Assembly (NCBI RefSeq): GCF_034190915.1
Contig: NW_026947514.1
Span: 7,270,201-7,334,200 of the forward strand
Origin: Cavia porcellus
Taxonomy: Eukaryota; Chordata; Mammalia; Rodentia; Caviidae
DNA: 64,000 nt
Direction of reading: 5' to 3'
The notes below the pieces were generated by a model that had not been told where the DNA came from, searched no databases, and saw only the letters and a program-made list of their open reading frames with translations. The translations under genes were made by a program, and so were the position numbers. How positions within the stretch are numbered: position 1 is the stretch's first letter; each line of letters starts with the position of its first letter. This document shows, piece after piece, positions 1 to 10,262 of the stretch.

Positions 1-323
1 TTGTATTTTTATTATTAATGTTGCCAATACAATATTTATTCAGCCTGAAACAGCCTCCACTTAAGAGCCAATATCTGTATTAAGCCCTCCTAATCATCCC
101 AAGCTACCCACACGCTGCCTAACACATCCATGAGTTTCTGAGTACCTGTTAACATCTCACTGTCTCTTTGTCCTACCCATAATCCTGCGCTGCTCAATCC
201 CATTTTAAAGAAGAGCACACACACACAGTCAGTGAGGACCTGCACCTTACAGCCCAGGGACTCTGCCCAATACACACCATTGCTGAAACAAAGGGGAAAA
301 GAGGAAAGTAAAACATTCAAATG
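1..323. other. Unassigned unique sequence
   Basis: The first ~110 bases are AT-rich and the rest is mixed composition with a short CA run near 220-230. The one open frame here, on the minus strand, runs on into the neighbouring B1-like SINE and resembles no protein I know. I see no gene or recognisable repeat. Confidence 0.4.
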
Positions 324-569
324 TGGGTGTGCTGGTGCACGCCTGTGATTCCAGCACTTGGGAGGCTGAGGCAGGAGGATAGCAAGGAGCTTCAACCCAG
401 CCGGGGCTCCATAGTGATGCAAGACCAAAAGAATTTGCTGGCCTGGTGGAAGCGAGAAGTCAGGGTGCCAGAGAAAATGCAGAGGTCTGCTGAGGTGTGA
501 GGCCGGCCTCAAGTGCGGATGAGGCCCTGTCTCAACAGACAAAGACATAATAAAAATCTTTAAAAATAA
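324..569 (+). mobile_element. B1-like SINE with an internal foreign segment
   Basis: The left part carries the 7SL/B1 hallmark 'cacgcctgtgattccagc' followed by 'gggaggctgaggcagg'. The right part carries 'gaggccctgtctcaa' and an A-rich tail near 545-569. A normal B1 is about 140 bases. This copy spans about 245 because roughly 100-120 bases between about 390 and 500 do not look like B1. It could be one B1 interrupted by an insertion or two partial copies fused. B1 elements are transcribed by RNA polymerase III and mobilised by L1 proteins. Confidence 0.75.
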
Positions 570-964
570 AGATGAATGATGTCGAGCATTGTGCTTGCAC
601 TAGAGCGGGATGTGCCTCGGTTCCCGAACTGAATTCCTTCTAGGATTCTGGTTGCAACCTAATTGTATCTCTATGGAAAGAATCAACTCACCCCCCACTC
701 CCGCAAGCGACCACTGTACTGGCTACTCCGGGATGGGTCTGTGAAAACAGGGACTCCTATTTATTTAAAGAGCATGTGTGATGGTCACGACACTCGATGG
801 GGGCTCAAGGCGGCTACCTGATCCCAACCCAGGCTGCAGGAGACCCTGGCTGACAGCATGGGCCCAGCTCTACCTCCTAAGCACTGTGACAGCCCCCAAT
901 CCATGTCCTGCTCAGGACCTCTTGTTTTTCTCTTTGAAAACAAAATAGCTCAAGGGAAAAAAGT
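570..964. other. Unassigned unique sequence
   Basis: Mixed-composition sequence with no recognisable exon, RNA gene or repeat. Confidence 0.35.
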
Positions 965-1400
965 GATTTGCAACTATGATACATAATATGAAGTGTCCTT
1001 GAAAAATGAAAAACTACCGTATGATCCAGCAATCCCACTTCTGGATTTATATCCAAAGGAATTAAAGTCAGGATGTCCAAGGGATGTCTGAACTCCTGTG
1101 TCCCTTGCACCTCTATTCCAGTAGCCAAGATGTAGCCAGGAATAATGAAAGTGGACTCATGAATGGATAAAAAAATGGAATGCATGATGCAATGGAGTAC
1201 TATGAAGCCTTTAAAAAGGAAACCCTGCCATGTACAGCCATGCAGAGGAGCCTTAAGCCATCGTGCTAGGAGACCAGTACTACCTAGCCACTTAGTTGAG
1301 ATCTGTAAAATGACCAGTCTCAGGGACACAAAGAATAAAATGACAGTGGCCGGGAGTTGGGCACTGCTGATCAATGAGTATCAAGTATCCCTTAGGACAG
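965..1400 (+). mobile_element. L1 fragment (ORF2 3' end), plus strand
   Basis: The text around 1020-1060 ('gatccagcaatcccactt', then 'tatatccaaaggaatt') is the well-known end of mammalian L1 ORF2. The following 'aatggataaaaaaatgg' and 'atgcaatggagtacta' segments occur in the expected L1 order. Frames are broken, so this is an old 5'-truncated copy. The boundaries are approximate, with the right edge uncertain by about 50 bases. Confidence 0.85.
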
Positions 1401-2439
1401 GTAGGAGAGCTCTAGGAATTTCCTGGACAACCTTGGGCTCACAGGAGACAATGACACCTTGCCCACCAAGATTGCATTATGAGAGTGGGTCCCCTATTCC
1501 ATGTTCTCATCAGAAGAAAATAAAACTCATCCAGAAAAGAACTGCTCAGTAGCCCAGGAAGGAAAGTAGCAGGTCTGACCATCATGTCTATGTCTAGAGG
1601 CCCCTAAAAAGCAAAACTCTAACCACTGCTTCTTCAACTCTCATGCATGTCCACACCTTCCTCCCTCCCTTCCTAGCCTACGCACCACCGTATCTGAGAA
1701 ATATCTGCTGCTCACAGATAACTAAGCATCCTAATTAATAACACAGAATCGCAGAGGGAAGCTCACAGACTGAAACCACAGCAGGCAGCAGATAAGCAAA
1801 GTCTGCCGGAGCTGGGGTTTGGGGGAGTGGCTTTTCCCCTGTCCTCACCCCAAATTCCTGCCAGTGTCTACAACGTCTTAGGGATTCTGGAATAACGGAA
1901 CATGTCACAGTATCACCCAGTGTGAGGCATCAACATCACATAAGCCCATGCAGGACCCGTTATCAGCAGGCTCCTCAGAAGGCGTGCAGATGCTCCCCGT
2001 CCTGCTCCGAGCCCTGGGCTGCAGTCCGGGAGTCAGATCGGGCAGATAATGATGGAAGGAGAAGCACCCCACTCACACCCCTTCCGGGGTGCTTCCCTTT
2101 ACAAACGGTGCTCAGGTTCCTCCATGGAGTTCATGGAGTTAGGAGCCAGATAATTATACTCCGCCACCAGGTCATGTTCCCTGCTGATGACCACACGTGG
2201 ACACTGAGCCATCCATCTGCAGCTGTCACCACCCAAATTCTGTCATCCTGCTTGTCACCTGAGCTAAAATTATAGTAGGTGGCACTTTTCCAAGAAAACT
2301 GTTTATTTGACATTGCAAGAGCTTCCCCGCAAACCTGGTTTTCATTGGTGAAGGGATATATGTCTGGGCTATTTAGTCAGCGGTAGAAAACCATTGTAGC
2401 ACTTGCCACTACTTGAAAGGGCACTTTTCTTACACATAA
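1401..2439. other. Unassigned unique sequence
   Basis: No supported gene. The plus-strand frames at 1163-1552 and 1922-2275 lack domain signatures, and the first overlaps the L1 fragment. The AT-rich patch near 1715-1745 is unremarkable. Confidence 0.35.
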
Positions 2440-2560
2440 AAGCTGCATGCAAGTTTGAGCCCATCTCATGGATGGGAAAGTTGAGGTCCAGAGACAAATG
2501 TACTTCAGCAAGGTGGCACAGCCCAGGGCAGGTAAGTGTCCATTCTCTTGGTCCTGTCCT
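2440..2560 (-). mobile_element. Possible MIR SINE remnant
   Basis: The string 'gatgggaaagttgaggtcc' followed by 'cagagac' and 'aaggtggcacagccca' matches the reverse complement of the MIR core region in order. It is short and degenerate, so the assignment is tentative. Confidence 0.5.
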
Positions 2561-3415
2561 TGGCTCCTACCCACCTTATGGTCTGGACACTCTGTCTACC
2601 CCAGAAGGCTACCAATGACCCCCAGCAGCAGCAGAATCTTGAAATACTGAAGCCTGAGAAGCCCTAAAATCTATCTCTACACCTGAAATGCTCCAAACCC
2701 TGGAACATCTGGAGCTCTGCTCTGACGCAGTAAGTCAGACGTCTAACACATACAAACTTCCTTATATGCACAAAATGATTAACAATGCCAGATAAGATCA
2801 CCTCCGGCCGTGTGGGTAACATGCACATGAAACATTAGTGGGCTTCATGTTTACATTGCGGTCGTCCCCATGAAATCTCATCACGCTACACAGACCTCCC
2901 TAAACCCGAAAATACCTGAAATCCGAGACACTTCCGGTCCGAGTGTTTCAGATGAGGCATCCTCGACCAGCAACACGATGTTTTTCTTGCTTGGCTTCAG
3001 GGTGTTGTTGATGCGCCTCAGAAAAAGCAACATGGAGACCGAGCGCGAGAGAGCGCCCACTGGAAGGCATGCTTCCCTGTGCTCCGGCGGGGCCCCAAGG
3101 GGATCTGCAACCCCAGGACTCTGCTCCCTGGCCCTGGGGAAGGATGCCACCGGCCTGCCAGTCATCTTGATGTCCCCAGAAGCCGTCGGTCAGCATCAAG
3201 AGTCCCAGACTGCTGAATTTTAGTTTTGTAGCAAAGCATCTGGAAATGTCTGCGGTGACGGAAGGGTTTTGAAATCAATAAGGGCCTATTAATTGTCAGG
3301 GAGGCTTCTGAGACTTGGGGGACGCCCGCTGCCCTCCCGCTTGACTTTGACAGTGTGTTGCTTTGTCCGGAAAGCGGGACCCTTTGCAAGTCCCCATAAT
3401 GGCGCAGAGTTGAGT
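2561..3415. other. Unassigned unique sequence
   Basis: GC content rises from about 2880 onward. Overlapping frames exist on both strands but none shows a protein family signature or convincing splice context. Confidence 0.35.
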
Positions 3416-3545
3416 GTCAGAAAGAGAAATAGGAAGGAAAGAAGGCAGATGGAGGAGGAGGAGGAGGGAGAAGGAAGGAATGAGGAAGGCCAAGCAAAGA
3501 GGAGTGAAGGCCAGGACGCAGGAGGAGGGAAGGATGAGAGAACAG
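3416..3545 (+). repeat. Purine-rich low-complexity tract
   Basis: Imperfect GGA/GAA runs occupy the plus strand. They create the acidic/basic frame read on plus and the Ser/Leu-rich frames read on minus, so those frames should not be taken as genes. Confidence 0.85.
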
Positions 3546-5335
3546 AAATCATGAGCTCTAAAATACATTGCTATTAGCGCCTATAAAGCTTTCTCACTCA
3601 GCTACCCACCGCGCCCCCTCCACCGCGCAGGGCACTCCAGACACACTTTAAAGGTCCGAGTGAGGCCCAGGGGTGCAGGGACTTGCTGAGAGCCATCCAG
3701 CCCTAAATGGCCCTGCGAGAGGGGGGGTCCCTTGTTACCCACGTGACCCCATGGTCCTCTCCATTCCCATGACTCTCGGGACCTCTTTGCAACCGAGGGC
3801 AGCAGGGTCATTCCTTCCAGTGATCATTTAAATCCCACATTGACCCTTAAGCTGCTGCTCCAGAATGATCTAGAACATGGATTCCTGAGCCAGGAGCCCC
3901 AGCAGCTTCTGAGCAGCCACATCAGCTGGGCAAATGCTGGGATGCCCACTGCAAGGGGCCTCTGAGCTCCTGGCCTCAGGGCTGTGACCTCCAGGTGCCG
4001 CTTGAGGCCATGGGATGAGAGAGAAAGCGAGAAGGGGTCACGGTCACCCTGGGGGCGGCTGCAGCTCGGTGCAGAGGCTCTGTGGTCCGAGGGCCTCATC
4101 TTCCGCCCCCTGCGCGCCCACACAGGAAGCTCTCACCTGCAGCCGTGGTGCTGAGCCCCAGGGAGGGGTGCAATGACCAGAGCTCACGCTGTCCACTCCC
4201 GGGACCACGCGTTCCTGATCTTATGGCCACTCCTGCCTCCTGGTGACCGTCTGCTCCCCGGTCCCTCCCTTCTAACGCAGACCAGTCATCGGATTCACAC
4301 CTGCTCCAAACCCAGAATGAGCTCATGCCCCGACCCCCAGCTGCCTAGGCCAGCAATGACCGACCCTCCTCCCAGCAAGACTCCAGGGTGGAGTGAACTG
4401 GGGCGGGGGACTCTGCTCCCCACTGCGCACCCCGAGGATCATTCCTTGTGATCTGAAGGGAGACAAAGCAGTTTATGGCTTGAGGAGGCCTCGTTAACGC
4501 TCAGAAAACTCCCCCAGCAGAGACACAGTCCTGAAGCCAAGAGGCGTAGCGAGGACCAGCATTCGCCATGTGCCAGGTCACCCCAGAGGGAAGCAGAGAG
4601 AGACCCAGGCCTGCGTGCACCCCAGACACCAGCCCTTTCCCGCGCAAACGGCGCACCGGAGCCCTCCAGCCGCTGCTTCCTTTAGAGGAATCCGTGTGCA
4701 CCCGCCAGCGCCACCCAGAGACATCTCTGCGCGAGGCCTGACGCCACATTCATCTTTAACCTGTGCTGTACACCGTTACCCTGCAAGTCATTTGCCTTGC
4801 ACGGCACAATGTGATTTCTGACACATTCTCAAAATCTGCAGCCTCCATCAAGATGGAAGGGAAAACCGAGCAGGTGGAGAGGAGGGCACCCCGAGGCAGC
4901 AATCCGCTGGGCTCAGCAGACTCGAAGCTCACAGCGTGAGGCCAGAAGTGGCAGCTCAGAATGGGGGCCACCTGCATCTCCACCAGGGTCTCCTGCCTCT
5001 GTTTCCAAGAAGCCTTCGGTGCCTCTCAGACCCCAGCAGCACATGGCTCCCCTTCACCGCACCCAGAATTATATTCCCCGAAACGGGAACAAACCACCAA
5101 GCCGACGCCTGTGCCCTGTCTCCCAGATGAGCCTTCTACGTGGAAAGATGTGAGCCTGGATGCCAACCAGACAGAGCATTCTGGGCTAGAGTCTAAATAA
5201 AGCCCTGCTTATTACTGCTATTAGTTCCTTACAGGGATGATACAGGTTTTAAACCCAGTATTCGGCTCCCCAGTAAGCTTCAGGATGAAAAAAAATCATA
5301 CTGCAACATTAACATCCAATTGATAAAAACTTTGC
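3546..5335. other. Unassigned GC-rich unique sequence
   Basis: This GC-rich stretch has many chance open frames on both strands, the longest about 100 codons. I see no exon with a known domain and no clear interspersed repeat. Confidence 0.35.
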
Positions 5336-5405
5336 AGATTTTATATATATATATATGCACACATGTGAGTGCATATGTGTGTGTACAGATATACACATAC
5401 ATATT
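5336..5405. repeat. AT/GT-rich simple repeat
   Basis: A short (TA)n run near 5341-5356 passes into alternating TG and TA dinucleotides to about 5405. Confidence 0.75.
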
Positions 5406-5479
5406 TGGGGGAGTGATTCTAAATCCTCCACACCACACACCAATGTCACATTTTAATGTAATATCATGTCCAATGCATA

Positions 5480-6010
5480 TTCATGAATCAGAATCTTGGC
5501 AATGGCACAAGAAAAGTGGGATGAGTGTGTTTGGCGGAGTGAGTCACGTTTCCAGGCCAGCGGATTTTTTGATTAAAGTCCCTTATCCGTTTTATCATGC
5601 ATATCCACTCTCTGATTAAAGTGATCTGGGGCTGACACTCACAATGTCAGTATGCACTGAGACCCTTCACACAAAACATGGTTGGAATTTATATCCTTAA
5701 AAAAAAAACGAGAAAAGAGCCCGTGCACCCGACAACGGAACTGGCTGGGGGCTGAGCTGATGAAACCCTGAAAGCCGAGTCTCCGCTGGAGGCTTGGGGG
5801 CGCTGCTGGTACCGAGTTCAAAGGGCTCAAACCCAGAATAGCAATCCGAGACCCACTTCAGATGCTAAATTTCTTTTTTTCTTTAAGTAAAGTTGATTTT
5901 TTTTTCTGATTCGTTGAGCTTTGTATCAAATGTTTCGATGAGGGGAAATTACAACCAGGAACTTCCAATGTGGAATCTGAATAATGAAATTCCCCAGATG
6001 CCGGGCTTTA
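5480..6010. promoter_or_regulatory. Possible conserved noncoding block (weak)
   Basis: Two AT-rich blocks in otherwise GC-rich sequence hold repeated 'gattaaagt' motifs (near 5571 and 5612) and a 'gagtcacg' near 5541, with 'atgaaattcccc' near 5985. No interspersed repeat is recognisable. Composition and motif content suggest a possible regulatory element, but only cross-species alignment could show that. Confidence 0.3.
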
Positions 6011-7085
6011 TCACGCGCTGTGAAAGTCAGCCTGGCCTGTTTTCTGAAGCACCTTGTCACCTTGCTTTGCAAGAGCAGCCCCCCAACAGTGCAAGGACCA
6101 CCGCCATGTCACTGTGACAGAGGGGGAGGCACCCAGGTTCTGCCATCCTCCGGGTGAAGGACGCCCGGGTCGGGGGCCCCAAGGAGCTGGTGACCTCCCA
6201 GCTGCGAGCACCAAGTGAGCGCAAGGCGCAGACAGCTGTGCAAGCGGCAGAGGAGGCGTCCACAGAAGGACAGGACAGCCTTCAGAGAGCTGGCCAGGAC
6301 GCCCAGGTCAGTGGTGGGGGCGGCCAGCTCCGACAGGTCCTCATGTGGTCCGAGTCTCCAAGGCCTCTTCTGCAGTGGGGCGGGTGTGACAGGGCCCGCC
6401 ATGCAGACCTGCTGTGTGAAATCACAGGGTCCTCTTGCTAAGGGAAAATGTGATTACTTTCTGCTCTGAAAAAGGCCCCCACTGTCCTCTTGTCTCAAGA
6501 AAGCACACATCTGTGTTTGAAATTCCACACTCACCAAAATTCATTCTTCTGGTCCTTTACACATCTCCTCACAAAGCCAGCTGTGCCCGCATTGTGACTC
6601 AGACCCCAGAAGCTGTGATCCAAGTGGGTGAGATGCCACCTTCCCTGTGCATGCCTCCAAGACCTGTGGCTTCCCCACAGGGAGGAGCAGGGTCAGCTGC
6701 TTCTCACCTCCCCTGCTGGACGGAAGCCCAAGACCAGGGCTGTCTTCGTTCACTGCTGTGTGAGTGAACGAAAGAACCTGCGCCCTTAGTTGGGTGCCTT
6801 GACTGTGCCAGATCCCTCGCTGGCCCTTGTCACTCTCAGGTTACCCAGGATGGGACTGGGGTTGGCAAGCCTGGTCTGCAGGTGAGCTAAAGAGGCCGGA
6901 GTCACTGTCACCCAGCTAGAAAAGAGCAGAGCCAGGACCGCAGGGCTCCTTGAGTAGCCTGAGCTGAGGCTGATCGGCAGCCCCTGGGAGGGGTTGGGGA
7001 CCACTAATCCATGAATGACTGAAGGAAGTGGAGCAGTGGTGCCCACACACAGTGTCCCAGTGTCACAGAGAAGTTCAAAAATATC
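6011..7085. other. Unassigned GC-rich unique sequence
   Basis: No exon, RNA gene or clear repeat is visible. Overlapping frames on both strands at 6109-6441 are typical of stop-poor GC-rich DNA. Confidence 0.35.
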
Positions 7086-7089
7086 AAAG

Positions 7090-7802
7090 GGATGGTGGAT
7101 GGATGGATGGATGGATGGATGGATGGATGGATGGATACATGGATGGATGGATAGATGAATAGATGAATGAATGGATGGATGGATGGATGGATGGGTAGAC
7201 GGATGGATGGATGGATGGATGATGGATGGATGGATGAATAGATGGATGGGTGGACGGGTGGATGGATGGATGGATAGATAGATGGATGGATGAATGGATG
7301 GATGGATAGATGAATGGATGGATGGATGAATGGATGGATAGATAGATGGATGGGTGGATGGGTGAATGGATGGATGGATGGATAGATGGATGGGTGGATG
7401 GATGGATGGATGGATGGGTGGATGGATGGATGAATAGATGGATGGGTGGATGGATGGATGGATGGATGGATTGATAGATGGATGGATGAATGGATGGATG
7501 GATAGATGAATGGATGGATGGATGGATGCATGCATGCATGGATGGATAAATAGATGAATGGATGTATGGATGGATGACAGATGGATGGATGGATGGAATG
7601 GATAGATGGATAAATATATGGATGGGTGGATGGATGGATAAATGAATGAATGGATGGATGGATAGATGGATGGATGAATAGATGGATGGATGGATGGATG
7701 GATGGATGGAATGGATGGGTGGAATGGATAGATGGATAAATATATGGATGGATAGATGGATAAATGGATAAATAGATGGATAGATGGATGGATGGATGAA
7801 CA
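7090..7802 (+). repeat. (ATGG)n tetranucleotide array, about 0.7 kb
   Basis: The array is built from ATGG/GATG units with variants such as 'gata', 'gaat' and 'gggt'. Because four is not a multiple of three, each minus-strand frame reads the same Ile-His-Pro-Ser cycle, which gives long stop-free frames (6786-7535, 7004-7531, 7084-7815) with no coding meaning. A block beginning 'ggaatggatagatgg' occurs at 7595 and again at 7721, a 126-base offset, so part of the array has higher-order duplication. This is a microsatellite/minisatellite and likely length-variable between individuals. Confidence 0.97.
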
Positions 7803-10085
7803 GAAGAGTCATCACTGAATTTCTAGCTTTTTGTTTGGCCCAGACTTACAACAAGCCCTAGGATCATCTGTCTTCACCCTCACTTTATAAAAAGAGGAAC
7901 TTTTCACAACAAAATTCAAGGGCAGGCACACACGTGGCTCAGAACCAAGGGACCACTGTAAAATGTAGACTTGGCCACGCAAATGCTCTTCTACCTCCTC
8001 CCCTCCCCCATGCTGGGCTGACCGAAGGTGCTCACTCGGCCTGCCCTGGTCCTGTGACCATCATGGGAGACACAGGGTCCTCACCCCACCCTGGCCAGGA
8101 GGTCAGGGCCCACCAGCGCACACCATCTCCCTGTCCAGGGTGACCCACAGGCCTGGAGCGACACTATCATTCTCCCGTCTGGATCCAGATGGAAGTGCGG
8201 TGAGGTCCACTGTGAGGTTCAGGGTGGCCTTTGAAGGGTTAATTGCTTGCTTACCTAGAGAAAGGGGTGAAGCGTCCCTGACTCAGCTACCATCACCCCA
8301 GAACTCACCACCTGTCCAGCTCCAGAGCTCCAGGGCACAGCCTGGCCTCTACCAAAACGAGGGCCCCAGAAATGCAAGCTCCTCTCTTGGGCTTCACTTC
8401 CGAGCGGGGCTGGATCTGTCTTCCTCCTGGAAAAACACACAAACGCCCCTTTTTGTGCATGGTTCGGGGAGGGACCTCTCCACCTGTGCAGGGCCAGCCA
8501 CGCTGGGGTTTCCTCCGAGAATCCCGCAAGGTGGGTTCCACCAGCCCTGTTTACAGATAACCAAGCGGGGTCTCTGACTGATCAAATGGCTCGGCCGGAA
8601 CACGGTCGCTGAAAGAAGGTGGAGCCCGTGCCAGAGTCCGTGTGACCCCAGTAACTCTGCATTCAGCGCTTCACGGTCCCCTACCGCCCTCAGGCCTCTT
8701 TCCTCCACCAGGGATGGAAGGAGGGAGGGAGGGGAAGTGACGGTTCCCTGAAGTTAAACCTGGGGGAGATCACACGCTTGCAGACTGAGAGTTTGGACAG
8801 ACAGAGCAGGTCAGGAAGTGTCCCTGCAGGGACCCTGAGCCTCGTGGCCCAGCACCCAAAGCCGACACAGAGAAGAAACCAGAGATGGTGAGACTCAAGA
8901 GGGTGCCGGTAGGGTGTGGTCTGTCCTTCACAGACCAGCATTTAGTGTCAGTATTCGGAAACTGCACTGATATTTTAATCCTTTGCTAATTTGATCTCTT
9001 CTGTTTCCCACACCCACTCAGAACCCCACTGAGATCTGTCTTCTGCATCCTCCGACTTTAACCTTGACTCTAGTGGGCATCCTTCTGCAGAGGAGGAGGA
9101 CAGATTGGGGGCCCAGGGTGGGGGAGAAGGGAGTCATCAGCAAGGAGGGAAGGAGGGTGTCAGCCCCTTTGGAGGCCGCACCACACTCCATAGGAGCCCA
9201 GCCTGCACACCCCCACTCCCAGTCCAAACCCACTGGCCACTGGCCACTGGTGACCAGGGATGTGTGTGCCTTACCTTTCTCCTGGGATCCACACGAAAGT
9301 CACCAGCCCTGCTCTTGGCTTCTCTCCTCCGCACACTCGAGTCCTCATATGCAGCCATGACAAGCCTCTGGGTGGGAGGTCCCTGTGACCTACAAGAGCA
9401 TCTCCATCCGGTCCAGTCTCACAGGCAGCACATGCTTGCTGATGCTGCTGCGGGTAGAGTCCAAGCCAGGTCGAAAGACAATTAACAGGCACTTTCAATG
9501 TTAGGTGAGGAAACTGGGCTTGGCCACATCGCAAGGGAAGAAGGGGAAACTGAGTCAGGCTGAGTCCTTTGTGTGGCAAGCGTGGGCGCCACCCTTTTAC
9601 ATCAGCCCCATTTTACAGAAACTGAAGGTCACAGGATGACCGTCCACAGGTCTGCTCAGCAGCCCGGAGGCCTTTCTGAGTCCCACCTCACCGCCTCCAG
9701 GATGCCTCTCAGGATGGTCCACGCTGAAGTCCTCCCAGGGTTTCCCGGGTACAAACGGTATCGGAGACATCGCTGTTCATGTTTGAGCTCATGAAGAAGC
9801 TGTGGGAGCAGACCGTCTGCGGGAGGCGGCAGTGAGGGCCACGGGCGCTGCGTTCTCCTAACACAGTTGTGATGGTGAGAAACAGGAGATCTGCGAGCTG
9901 GGCGGGCCTTGGAGCTCCCCCCATCCACCTGCTTACCCTGTGCAGGTGGCGTTCCCCGATTCTCAGGTGCATTCACCAAGCATGCATGGAGTCGCACTAG
10001 ATTACTAAGACCAGTCCCCGTGTCAAAGACACTGGCAGGGTCAGAGCACAGAGGAGGCTGCACGTGGAAGAGATGGTCATACACC
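7803..10085. other. Unassigned GC-rich unique sequence
   Basis: No supported gene. A small tandem 'actggccactggcc' lies near 9235-9250. A possible MIR fragment ('gaggaaactgggcttgg') occurs around 9505. The plus-strand frame at 8140-8577 is the longest at 145 codons but shows no recognisable domain. Confidence 0.35.
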
Positions 10086-10087
10086 AA

Positions 10088-10262
10088 GGCGTCTGCAGGC
10101 TCCAGAGCCCTGGGTTTGAACTCTGTTGACCTCGAAGGCTTTGCCACCTTGGACAAATCAAGCCATGAGGCTTGGTTTCCACGTATGTGAAGTAGGGAGA
10201 GAAGATCCTGCCAGGAGTGGGGCTGCGTGAAGCTGCAAGAGCTGCACGTACACAGGGACTCG
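10088..10262 (+). mobile_element. Possible MIR SINE
   Basis: The order 'gggtttgaactct', 'gccaccttggacaaatc' and then a 'tgaagtagggagag'-like segment follows the MIR consensus on plus. The similarity is old and degenerate. Confidence 0.55.

Noticed and set aside
6786..7815. Three long overlapping minus-strand frames rich in Ile-His-Pro-Ser
   Set aside because: They are the direct translation of the (ATGG)n array in all three frames. There is no non-repeat domain, and this is not a protein-coding gene.
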